From an uncultured Clostridia bacterium (GTDB taxonomy: Bacteria; Bacillota; Clostridia; Christensenellales; Pumilibacteraceae), in NCBI GenBank assembly GCA_944372345.1, contig CALVYT010000028.1:1-37889 (forward strand): 37,889 nucleotides of DNA. Reading direction: 5' to 3'. The position numbers and the translations under genes are program-made. Numbering within the stretch: position 1 is the first letter of the stretch; every line of letters starts with the position of its first letter. Positions 15,983-22,600 of this stretch are shown here, piece by piece. The notes beneath the pieces were generated by a model that saw only the letters and a list, made by a program, of their open reading frames with translations, was not told the origin of the DNA and did no database searches.

Positions 15983-16465
15983 TCAGAATTTTTGAAGAGC
16001 GCAGCCGATCGCCGCCGCCGCGGCGCGTATCGCGGCGGGACATCCGGGCGATCCGCAGGCGCAGAGCGCACCGAACACGTCCGCGTCGCCCGCTATCGGA
16101 CAGACGAACAACCCCTCGCTTTCGGATACGAATTCCCGTCTGTCCGCTATCCGCGCGGCTATCGAAGCGGGCAGAGCCTTCCCGACGAACTCGCCTTTTC
16201 TCTCGCCGCACCCCGCTATCCATTCCCCGCCGCCCGCGGCAAGCACCGTACAGCCCGTCGCTTCGCCGAGGTGAGGCAGCGCGGGACGGACGATCTCGGA
16301 TAGGGTCAGCGTCGTATCGAGCTTACTGAGCACTATTTCCCCGCTGTCCATACACGAGATCTCCATAGGATCTCCGACGGAGATCTTATGCAGTTTGCGG
16401 TATTCCCGCGGAATGACTATCCTGCCGAGGCTGTCGACTTTTCTGACGATCCCGTTCGTTTTCAT
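15983..16465 (-). CDS. spoVT: SpoVT-like AbrB-family transcriptional regulator
   Basis: Known SpoVT proteins regulate forespore genes late in sporulation. The 160-residue product starts with an AbrB swapped-hairpin domain, GIVRKVDSLGRIVIPREYRK (5-24), followed by a GAF-like C-terminal region (~55-158). It is slightly shorter than B. subtilis SpoVT (about 178). The N-terminus aligns with the family without an extension, so ATG 16465 is very likely the true start. No SD precedes it, and a sigma-G-like -10 ends only five bases upstream. The C-terminal part carries two cysteines (CACGSPGC) that could bind a ligand or metal; that is speculation. Confidence 0.88.
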   Translation of the reverse strand: MKTNGIVRKVDSLGRIVIPREYRKLHKISVGDPMEISCMDSGEIVLSKLDTTLTLSEIVRPALPHLGEATGCTVLAAGGGEWIAGCGERKGEFVGKALPASIAARIADRREFVSESEGLFVCPIAGDADVFGALCACGSPGCPAAIRAAAAAIGCALQKF

Positions 16466-16470
16466 AAAAC

Positions 16471-16499
16471 TATTATGGCGTAAATTGTCGCATTTATGC
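16471..16499 (-). promoter_or_regulatory. Sigma-G-like promoter of spoVT (leaderless arrangement)
   Basis: On the minus strand GCATA (16499-16495) and CATAATA (16477-16471) are separated by 17 bp, close to the forespore sigma-G consensus. The -10 box ends five bases before the ATG at 16465, so the transcript would begin at or beside the start codon. In B. subtilis spoVT is sigma-G dependent. Confidence 0.5.
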
Positions 16500-16530
16500 G
16501 AACGAACGTCCGAGCCCGCCCGCGGCGCGC

Positions 16531-16559
16531 TTGACTTATCCCGCCGTGCGCTGTATAAT
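16531..16559 (+). promoter_or_regulatory. Consensus promoter of the DUF1934-type gene (leaderless arrangement)
   Basis: TTGACT (16531-16536), 17 bp and a perfect TATAAT (16554-16559). Only seven bases separate the -10 from the ATG at 16567, so transcription should start at the start codon. Confidence 0.8.
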
Positions 16560-16566
16560 GTACGTT

Positions 16567-16950
16567 ATGGAGCGACCCGCAACGATAATCCTCAGAGAAA
16601 GAGCGACCGACGATCCCGTGCTCGTCACGCAGGGCTGCGTGGAACGGATGGGAAACAGCTGGAACGTCAGATACAACGACGGCGAAGCCGCGTATATCGT
16701 CGGTATCTCGGACGGAATGGTGACCGTCACCCGCGAAGGCGAAGAGGATTATACCGTTGTGCTGTGCGAAGGAAAGGAGTATTCCTTCGACGTCGAGACC
16801 CCCTACGGCTCGCTGACGATGACCGTCATACCTAAGATAGTAAAGAGCCGCGCCGACGAATGCGGACTGTCCGTCAGGCTCGCATACGAGCTTGCCGCGG
16901 GCGGTGCGAGCCGCAAGTTCCGCCTGTTACTTGACTGCAAATTCATCTGA
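16567..16950 (+). CDS. DUF1934 (YwiB-like) beta-barrel protein
   Basis: A 127-residue cytoplasmic protein rich in beta strands: ILRERATDDPVLVTQGCVER, then WNVRYND, YTVVLCEGKEYSFDVETPYGSLTMTVIPKIV, and a final RKFRLLLDCKFI. The pattern fits DUF1934, a small calycin-like barrel of unknown function in Firmicutes. The ATG at 16567 was chosen because the in-frame ATG upstream at 16558 lies inside the -10 box. There is no SD; the mRNA is predicted to be leaderless. It stands alone between spoVT (divergent) and its own terminator. Function is not known. Confidence 0.75.
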   Translation: MERPATIILRERATDDPVLVTQGCVERMGNSWNVRYNDGEAAYIVGISDGMVTVTREGEEDYTVVLCEGKEYSFDVETPYGSLTMTVIPKIVKSRADECGLSVRLAYELAAGGASRKFRLLLDCKFI

Positions 16951-16974
16951 CCGAACGCCGAACTAAAACATAAA

Positions 16975-17024
16975 CGGAAGCGTTGCCGCGACGATGCGCG
17001 CCCGCTTCCGCTTTGTTTTTTTTT
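16975..17024 (+). terminator. Terminator after the DUF1934 gene, possibly bidirectional
   Basis: CGGAAGCG (16975-16982) pairs with CGCTTCCG (17003-17010) and is followed by a long T run on the + strand. The A-rich left flank gives a weaker T run on the minus strand, so it may also end the exonuclease transcript. Confidence 0.82.
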
Positions 17025-17033
17025 ATTTTCGGC

Positions 17034-17642
17034 TTATCTTGACGACTGCCGCCCCGCTCCCGCCTTACCGCGCCCGCAGAACGGGCGTTTGGGCTTGGGA
17101 TAGACGAACTTTCTGACGTATTCGCCGGGGTCGAATTCGTACATTTCCGACAGCCGCAGAAATATCCCCGCGCACGCACGCGTATCGAAAAGCGCGTTGT
17201 GGTGGCATTCGAGTTCCACTCCGAGCGTTTTCGCGAAATTGGACAGTACGAGGTCGCCCTTGACGTTCGTGCCGTTGTAATGCACCTTTCTGCCGAGATT
17301 GACCGTACAGATATACCGCATATCGGGAAGCGGCATATGCCTGTTTTCCAGCGCTTTTGCGATCACCGTGAGATCGAACTCCGCGTTATGCGCGAGTATC
17401 GTCCGCTCGCTCATATAGCCGGATATTCTTTCCCACACGTCCTCGAATTTAGGCGCGCCCGCGACGTCGCGCGGTTTTATCCTGTGTATGGAGATATTGA
17501 AATCCTCGAATATATCCTGCGGATCGACGAGCGTATACCACTCGTCCGTCACTTTATCGTCCGTCAGCAGCAAAGTCCCTATCGAACATATGCCGTCGTT
17601 TTTACTGTTCGGCGTTTCCACGTCGAGTGCTATGTAATCCAT
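17034..17642 (-). CDS. DnaQ-like DEDDh 3'-5' exonuclease
   Basis: A 202-residue exonuclease-fold protein. The metal ligands are visible: Asp7 and Glu9 in ALDVET, Asp90 in AHNAEFD, and His148 and Asp153 in HHNALFD, the complete DEDDh set. It resembles stand-alone DNA polymerase III epsilon-like proteins or RNase T-like enzymes; the substrate cannot be told. The last ~25 residues are basic (KPKRPFCGRGKAGAGR) and may contact nucleic acid. The ATG at 17642 has GGACGG upstream. It lies 47 bp after the DUF4870-type gene with no terminator between, so it is probably the third gene of the RyR/TrkA operon. Confidence 0.88.
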   Translation of the reverse strand: MDYIALDVETPNSKNDGICSIGTLLLTDDKVTDEWYTLVDPQDIFEDFNISIHRIKPRDVAGAPKFEDVWERISGYMSERTILAHNAEFDLTVIAKALENRHMPLPDMRYICTVNLGRKVHYNGTNVKGDLVLSNFAKTLGVELECHHNALFDTRACAGIFLRLSEMYEFDPGEYVRKFVYPKPKRPFCGRGKAGAGRQSSR

Positions 17643-17689
17643 TTGCCGTCCGTTTCCGCGCAGGGCGCATTGCCGTGCGCGGCAGTCTG

Positions 17690-18232
17690 TTATTTTATCA
17701 GCGAGAACGCTCCGAATACAGGCAGCGGTTTTTTATTGTCCGTCGCCGCGTAAACTATGCCTATTATCGCGAACACGAGCATCGCCACATCGAAAAGCGT
17801 CGTGAGCAGGAAGAATACGAGCCCGACCGGCGTTCCCGCGAATACGCCCGTCAGAACGCCGAACAGGATATTTCCCGCCGCGCCTATGATGAACATATTC
17901 AGCTGCTGATTCGCGTGCCGTTTGCCTTCACTGTCGCCCGCGTACACAACGAGCGGCAGAAAGAACAGTATCCAGAATATATAGCCGAGCACATATATCA
18001 GCTTCTGCGCCGTCGCGTCATTACCTGCGGGCGGAGCGCCGTCCGCAGCCGTATTCCCTGCCGGTTTTTCTTCCCGCCGCGCGCCCTCGCTTCCGTCGGT
18101 TTCGGTTTTATTTTCCGCGCCCGCGGTTTCCGTCTTGTTTTTCTTTTCCTCGCCCGAATTCTCGGGATTTTCCGCCGCGGGACCGTTCTCCGCGGCTTCG
18201 TCGTTCAGTTTCTTTTCGGTATCTTCGGACAT
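17690..18232 (-). CDS. DUF4870-type small membrane protein with charged N-terminus
   Basis: A 180-residue protein with an N-terminal half (~1-75) very rich in Glu, Lys, Asn and Ala and probably disordered, followed by about three hydrophobic helices (~78-160). The membrane part contains KRHANQQLNMFIIG, typical of DUF4870/Tic20-like proteins. The function is unknown. The ATG at 18232 is preceded by GAGGCGG. It sits 74 bp downstream of the RyR/TrkA protein gene; only a weak hairpin without a T run lies between, so co-transcription is likely. Confidence 0.75.
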   Translation of the reverse strand: MSEDTEKKLNDEAAENGPAAENPENSGEEKKNKTETAGAENKTETDGSEGARREEKPAGNTAADGAPPAGNDATAQKLIYVLGYIFWILFFLPLVVYAGDSEGKRHANQQLNMFIIGAAGNILFGVLTGVFAGTPVGLVFFLLTTLFDVAMLVFAIIGIVYAATDNKKPLPVFGAFSLIK

Positions 18233-18306
18233 ATCCGCACCGCCTCAAAATATTTTCATCGATCAGAGCATAACGCCGCTTGCTCCGCGCGCTATGCCGC
18301 AAGGCG

Positions 18307-20523
18307 TCACCTGTTATATAATTTATCGGCTTCCGCCTTATCCGTTATTTTATATCCGCATACGGCGAGAAGTTCCGCCGCGTAGTCCATTATCTGGTAA
18401 TCGTATTTTATGACGTCGCAGTCGGCGACAGACCCGGCTTTGCATACTTCGGACATAAATTTGCGGTATTCGAGCAATCCGTCATACGTCGTTATGTTGG
18501 CGTGGACGCGCAGGTCGAAGCGGTCGTCCCGCGAAAGTTCCGCGGTCTCTCTTTTGGACGCGGGCACATAGCCGTTGCAGATCATATATGCGTTCCAGCG
18601 CTGGTGCTCCTGCATGGGGAAACCGGACCGCACCGTGCCCGTCTCAAATTCGCAGTCGCCGTAATCCACAAGCCCGTTTGCATTACGGACGGGCTCGTCG
18701 CCGGCAAAGTATTTCGCGGCGTATTCGGCGGACCTGTCGGGAAGATCGGAATCCGCAGGAACGTAATCGAAACCGAGCATATTCAGCTTCATACGAAGCG
18801 CAAGACAGGCATACGCATTTGATTCGCGCTGAACCTGCTTCCACCTCGTATACCACATATCCTGCGCCTGCGCGACGATCTCTTCCTCGGTCATGGCGTT
18901 CGGATCGGCAAGTTCGGTGTAGCGGACGTGTCTGCGCATAGCCATCGCTTCCGTGCGCTCGCGGGTTATCCTGCCGACGTCGTATATCACCTCGTCCTCC
19001 ACGCCGAACACAAACAGCGACGAACTTATATCGGGATCGGAAACGATCACACCGCGGGCGAGCGAACCGCTCCGTATCTTCACGAAAACACGAGTATAGC
19101 CGTTCATTTTCCACTCGCGGAGCTTGGCGGCGATCTTTTCGGCAAGGTCCAGGTTCTCCATATCCGTGCCTATCGCGACGACGACATAGTTATATGCGCG
19201 CCGTCCGTCTTGAGCTTTCAGCCGCGCGCGGAGATCGAGATAGAACTGCCGCGAGTTTATGTCCTCTTTTATGAAGTGCTCGCCCGTCGGTTCGGTATTC
19301 GCGGGGAACGGCGGCAGTTCGAAATAGTCGCCGCCGTCGAAGCTGCCCGCGCGCACTTCGTTTGCGTAGCGGTGGTAATTGTGGTTGAGGTTTTTCTCCC
19401 CCTCCGAATCCTTCTTGTCGAATATCCAGTACGATACGGGTTTAGGCGCGTAACCGCCGTCCTCCGCGACGGTCATCAGCTGGTCGTTTTCCACGGAAGT
19501 CAGGAACAGCCGCAGATTGGTCCTGCCGAATCCGATATACGTCACGTTGACGTCCACATCCGGCTTTATCCCGCCGCGCTCGGCGTCTATTTCATCCGTC
19601 ATAAAGCGCGTTACGGGGTATCTGTCGATGAAATCCATAGCGATCAAGCGGTATTTCCCGACATAGCGTATAACGCCTTTGAGCTTTTCTTCGAAGCGGA
19701 GATATTCGGAAACGCTCACGGGATCGCCGAACGTATGCACGCGGAAACGCAGCGCGCGCGTTTTCAATCCTTTTTTCGCGCACATATCGAAATACGAGCA
19801 AATACGTTCGAGAAAGATGAGATTCTTCTCGTCCGAGCCGGTATTGACTATCACGTCTGTGAGTTTGCCCTCGCGGCGCATTTTCGCGAATATCAGCGCG
19901 GGATCGTCGTCCGCCGTCATACGCATATGGCATTTGCCCGCAAGCATAACTTCGTCTTTTTCGTCGGACGTAAGGTCGGCGAGCACTATGGCGTTACCGC
20001 GGCTGCCGACGGAAGAGAGTATCGCGGCGTTCGCTGCGTTGTACCCCACTATCACATACAAATGTCTGCCCGAACGCACGGAACGGCGAAGCCGTATGCG
20101 GTTAGTGAAATACTTGCCCACGATCGCGAATGTGAAAAGCGCGGCGTTTATCACCGTCACGACGTACATCAGCACAGTGACGACGCAGAAATAAACGTTG
20201 CTCTCCATCAGCGGCGCGAACGCGTCGTAATCGAATTTGAGAACGACCAGCTCCACGCAGAACGCGATACCGCGCAACAGCGAGCCGCCGAAGTTCTCCC
20301 CCGAATACAGAAACGCGACGACCGCCATCGGCACGGCGATGAAATAGATCATGGCAAACTGCCCGTTGCGGAAACCGCGCAGAAAGCGCAGTCTGCCTTT
20401 GCCGGTCGTAAAGATCAGCCGCGAAGCAACGTATACCGCGAGCGCGACAATAAGCGCAAGGCATATCGAAGATACGACGTATACCGCCGTGTCAGAAATA
20501 TTGGGAGCCGCCGTTTCGGGCAT
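18307..20523 (-). CDS. Membrane protein with TrkA-like Rossmann modules and a C-terminal RyR-like region
   Basis: A 738-residue protein. Four hydrophobic helices are visible (~13-38, 56-74, 84-98, 110-136). Then come three Rossmann-like segments: HLYVIVGYNAANAAI (154-168), VNVTYIGFGRTNL (325-337) and YNYVVVAIGTDMENL (444-458). The C-terminus has RESNAYACLALRMKLNMLGFDY (566-587; quoted as two overlapping family blocks) and MQEHQRWNAYMICNGY (637-652), with HANITTYDGLLEYRK later; these match the RyR domain as found fused to TrkA-N in bacteria. Such proteins have been predicted to be ligand-gated channels or sensors of nucleotide signals in conflict systems; no function is proven. The first Rossmann glycine motif is degenerate. 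ATG 20523 has GGAGG eight bases upstream; an in-frame GTG nine bases upstream overlaps that SD. Confidence 0.72.
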   Translation of the reverse strand: MPETAAPNISDTAVYVVSSICLALIVALAVYVASRLIFTTGKGRLRFLRGFRNGQFAMIYFIAVPMAVVAFLYSGENFGGSLLRGIAFCVELVVLKFDYDAFAPLMESNVYFCVVTVLMYVVTVINAALFTFAIVGKYFTNRIRLRRSVRSGRHLYVIVGYNAANAAILSSVGSRGNAIVLADLTSDEKDEVMLAGKCHMRMTADDDPALIFAKMRREGKLTDVIVNTGSDEKNLIFLERICSYFDMCAKKGLKTRALRFRVHTFGDPVSVSEYLRFEEKLKGVIRYVGKYRLIAMDFIDRYPVTRFMTDEIDAERGGIKPDVDVNVTYIGFGRTNLRLFLTSVENDQLMTVAEDGGYAPKPVSYWIFDKKDSEGEKNLNHNYHRYANEVRAGSFDGGDYFELPPFPANTEPTGEHFIKEDINSRQFYLDLRARLKAQDGRRAYNYVVVAIGTDMENLDLAEKIAAKLREWKMNGYTRVFVKIRSGSLARGVIVSDPDISSSLFVFGVEDEVIYDVGRITRERTEAMAMRRHVRYTELADPNAMTEEEIVAQAQDMWYTRWKQVQRESNAYACLALRMKLNMLGFDYVPADSDLPDRSAEYAAKYFAGDEPVRNANGLVDYGDCEFETGTVRSGFPMQEHQRWNAYMICNGYVPASKRETAELSRDDRFDLRVHANITTYDGLLEYRKFMSEVCKAGSVADCDVIKYDYQIMDYAAELLAVCGYKITDKAEADKLYNR

Positions 20524-20552
20524 TTTCCGCACCTCCGTAACGATCTAAAAAT

Positions 20553-20581
20553 ATTGTACCACGACGGCGCAAATTTGTCAA
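20553..20581 (-). promoter_or_regulatory. Promoter of the RyR/TrkA-DUF4870-exonuclease operon
   Basis: On the minus strand a perfect TTGACA (20581-20576) and TACAAT (20558-20553) are separated by 17 bp, about 30 bp before the ATG at 20523. This predicts substantial vegetative expression. Confidence 0.85.
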
Positions 20582-20647
20582 TATAATTGCGGCTGTACGC
20601 GGCGGCAACAAAATCCGCGTCAGGCGCAAGAATTTGCGTTTATACGC

Positions 20648-20676
20648 TTGATTTTTTGCTTATGATATGGTATTAT
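20648..20676 (+). promoter_or_regulatory. tRNA-Ser promoter
   Basis: TTGATT (20648-20653) and TATTAT (20671-20676) are separated by 17 bp; a TATAAT overlaps the latter at 20674-20679. The gene starts about 50 bp downstream. Confidence 0.6.
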
Positions 20677-20726
20677 AATCGAGTTGCAAGCGCGAACATA
20701 TGTTTGCAGCCATATGACGCTCATAC

Positions 20727-20816
20727 GGAGAGGTGGTTGAGTGGTCGAAGGCACACGCTTGGAAAGCGTGCGATGCGGAAACGTATCCGGGGGTTCGAAT
20801 CCCCCCCTCTCCGCCA
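20727..20816 (+). tRNA. tRNA-Ser (anticodon GGA), CCA encoded
   Basis: A class II tRNA of 90 nt. The acceptor arms GGAGAGG and CCTCTCC pair, the anticodon stem CACGC/GCGTG encloses TTGGAAA giving anticodon GGA, a long variable arm follows, and the T-loop is GGTTCGAATCC. The 3' CCA is encoded at 20814-20816. It reads UCC/UCU serine codons. It marks the left side of an AT-rich insertion, a common integration context. Confidence 0.97.
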
Positions 20817-20854
20817 AACAGAGTCGCGTTTGAACCCGCGGCTCTGTTATTTTT
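20817..20854 (+). terminator. tRNA-Ser terminator
   Basis: AACAGAG (20817-20823) with inner CGCG pairs with CGCG and CTCTGTT (20842-20848), followed by a T-rich run. It starts directly after the CCA end. Confidence 0.85.
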
Positions 20855-20956
20855 GTATCAAAGGTGTTGGATGTCTCATCTTCCAAACCGAAATTTATCT
20901 TCCTAAGCTATCGGATTTTTATATCACCCAAAAAAGAAATAAATTCGGTAAATATA

Positions 20957-20987
20957 CAAAATAGACGGCTTTGTGCTGTCTATTTTG
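20957..20987 (-). terminator. Terminator of the HEPN-like gene (symmetrical)
   Basis: CAAAATAGAC (20957-20966) and GTCTATTTTG (20978-20987) form a perfect 10-bp stem. The AT-rich flanks give T runs in both directions. It lies about 60 bp past the stop of the minus-strand gene. No other feature is visible in 20855-21046. Confidence 0.7.
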
Positions 20988-21046
20988 GTTTCTAAACAAT
21001 AAAATTACTTGCCTAATGATTTTATTTGCTATAATATAAAACATTT

Positions 21047-22168
21047 TTAGGACGCATTATCTTTTAAGTGCAAAATTAAAGAAGGCAAATATAACAATAG
21101 ATTATCCAATATCTCCTCTTTATTGCATAAATAGTCGGCAATCAATCGCAAATTGAGCCATAACAACGTAAGTTTAACAGCGGAAAACTCGTCCACTTCA
21201 ATCAATTCCTTATCGTAATCTCCATGCACTATAGAATTTCGATGAATAACCCCTTCAACCGGATTCGTTGAAACGACCTTTGCGTAATAATTATTTACTT
21301 TATCCCAAGCCGTTTCCATCCATAAATCATCAAGGCTGTTAATCAACTTATCAATTTTGTTTGCTCTTTGCAATCCCTTTTTATATGATTGTTTTTTCTC
21401 TATAATTCCTTCGTAAGCGTTTGCCGCTTTTTTATGCTCGCTATCTAAAAGCGCAAAGAGGTTTCTGACAGCACTTCTACAAAAACCATTGTTTATCAAT
21501 TCAATCGTAACAAAAATATCTTCTTGCTTTCTTTTCATTGATTCACCGAGATTTTCCATTTGAAACAAGTACGATAATAGTATTCGTAATCCCATGCAGT
21601 CATCATAACACAATGATTCAAGAATGTCACAACCATTGATCTCCCTATCAAGCAATGGAAGATCCGGAGTTTCTAAATAGTATAGTAAAATTCCTTCATC
21701 CGCATAAGCAGCCATTTTATCTTTATATTCGCTTGAAAACAATTTTTCCCTATCTTCTTTTAATTTTATTTCAAAATCTGAAAATGCCACCATGTATTCG
21801 TAAAATGATTGAGCTAATAAAGGCGTCAAGTCCTCATTTTTGCGTAATTCCTCAATTTCTTTCATCTTGCTATTTATATCTTGCAATTTGATTGGGTTAT
21901 TTAAAGCAAGATTAAGTGCATTTCCGACTATGTCGAGTTTAGTTTCACCCTTAGATAGAGACTCTATATAGTTAGGGAATTTCTCAAAAAACTTTTCAGT
22001 TCCTATACGTAAAAATTCAACAGATTGATCTGTATATTTATAGAATACCGCCTTTTTATCTCTCATTATTTGAGACAATTTTTCTTGCTCTTGTATCGCA
22101 GCTACAACTTCTGGCGTTCTACACTGTTCGTATTGTTTTATAATTAACTTTAATGCCTTCTCATTCAT
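21047..22168 (-). CDS. HEPN-like domain protein in the AT-rich island
   Basis: A 373-residue, largely helical cytoplasmic protein that I cannot assign to a named family. The C-terminal third looks like a HEPN fold: a helix pair containing NNGFCRSAVRNLFALLDSEH (226-245), a Lys-rich loop, and then Arg310-Asn-Ser-Ile-Val-His315-Gly, an RX4H motif of the type used by HEPN ribonucleases. The N-terminal ~200 residues are charged helices, possibly a sensor or antitoxin-like part. I chose ATG 22168; a TTG at 22282 in frame would add 38 residues overlapping the preceding ORF. The SD is weak (GAGG about 11 bases upstream). The low GC suggests transfer. RNase, toxin or abortive-infection activity is inference. 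Confidence 0.6.
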   Translation of the reverse strand: MNEKALKLIIKQYEQCRTPEVVAAIQEQEKLSQIMRDKKAVFYKYTDQSVEFLRIGTEKFFEKFPNYIESLSKGETKLDIVGNALNLALNNPIKLQDINSKMKEIEELRKNEDLTPLLAQSFYEYMVAFSDFEIKLKEDREKLFSSEYKDKMAAYADEGILLYYLETPDLPLLDREINGCDILESLCYDDCMGLRILLSYLFQMENLGESMKRKQEDIFVTIELINNGFCRSAVRNLFALLDSEHKKAANAYEGIIEKKQSYKKGLQRANKIDKLINSLDDLWMETAWDKVNNYYAKVVSTNPVEGVIHRNSIVHGDYDKELIEVDEFSAVKLTLLWLNLRLIADYLCNKEEILDNLLLYLPSLILHLKDNAS

Positions 22169-22214
22169 ACTTAAAACAACCTCATACTCAAAAAATTTAT
22201 GGTTCTCTTCGCCG

Positions 22215-22502
22215 CTAAATACTTTCCGACACTTCAATATTTTCCTGAAAAATAGAATCATTAAATTTGTCGGAAATTTCAACAGTCACAGGCGGAAAAT
22301 CATATTTTTTAAATTCTTCGCTATATCTTGTCCTCATTTTTTCTAAACATTTTTCCTCTAATACAAACAACCCAGCAAGCGCTCCTAAAACATTTTTTTG
22401 CTTAGCTTGTCTAATATTCCTTTCTGATATCTTAAATTCATTGGCACTAATTGCTTTGACCGCATTGCCGCGATTTCTGAACGAGCAGCATATACGATCA
22501 TA
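22215..22502 (-). pseudogene. Start-less ORF remnant upstream of the HEPN-like gene
   Basis: An open frame of 95 codons follows an in-frame TAA at 22505-22503 and ends at TAG 22217-22215. It has AT-rich codon use like the island. It encodes a charged sequence including NAVKAISANEFKISERNIRQ and a tail ending in IEVSESI. The only ATG is late (MRTRYSEEF, after about 55 codons). The frame begins right beside the CotH terminator, where the composition changes, so it looks like the 3' part of a gene whose beginning was lost at the island junction. No family recognised. Confidence 0.4.
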
Positions 22503-22509
22503 TTACGAT

Positions 22510-22543
22510 AAAGCGATCCTGCCGACGGGGCAGGACCGCTTTT
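22510..22543 (-). terminator. Terminator after the CotH-kinase gene
   Basis: On the minus strand AGCGGTCCTGCC pairs with GGCAGGATCGCT (one mismatch) and is followed by TTTAT. A T run is also present on the + side. It lies about 60 bp past the CotH-kinase stop and insulates it from the island. Confidence 0.78.
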
Positions 22544-22600
22544 GCCATTAAATCATTCTTGCAGCCGAATCATTCCGCTTTTTCTCTGCACCGCAGACCG

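Larger units (their letters stand above)
20860..22460. mobile_element. AT-rich genomic island next to tRNA-Ser
   Basis: Base composition drops sharply from clearly GC-rich on both sides to about one-third GC by eye, and codon use becomes AT-rich. The island begins just after the tRNA-Ser terminator and ends near the start-less ORF upstream of the HEPN-like gene. I see no integrase, transposase, flanking direct repeat of the tRNA 3' end or terminal inverted repeats, so it may be a remnant or a recombination cargo. The right boundary is approximate. Confidence 0.6.

Noticed and set aside
18928..20586. A 552-codon + strand frame opposite the RyR/TrkA gene
   Set aside because: Shadow of the real gene: no motif, His/Arg-rich composition, and it runs through the promoter of the opposite gene.
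20727..22560. Possible att site pair formed by the tRNA-Ser 3' end
   Set aside because: I found no second copy of the tRNA 3' segment at the right edge of the AT-rich island, and there is no integrase.
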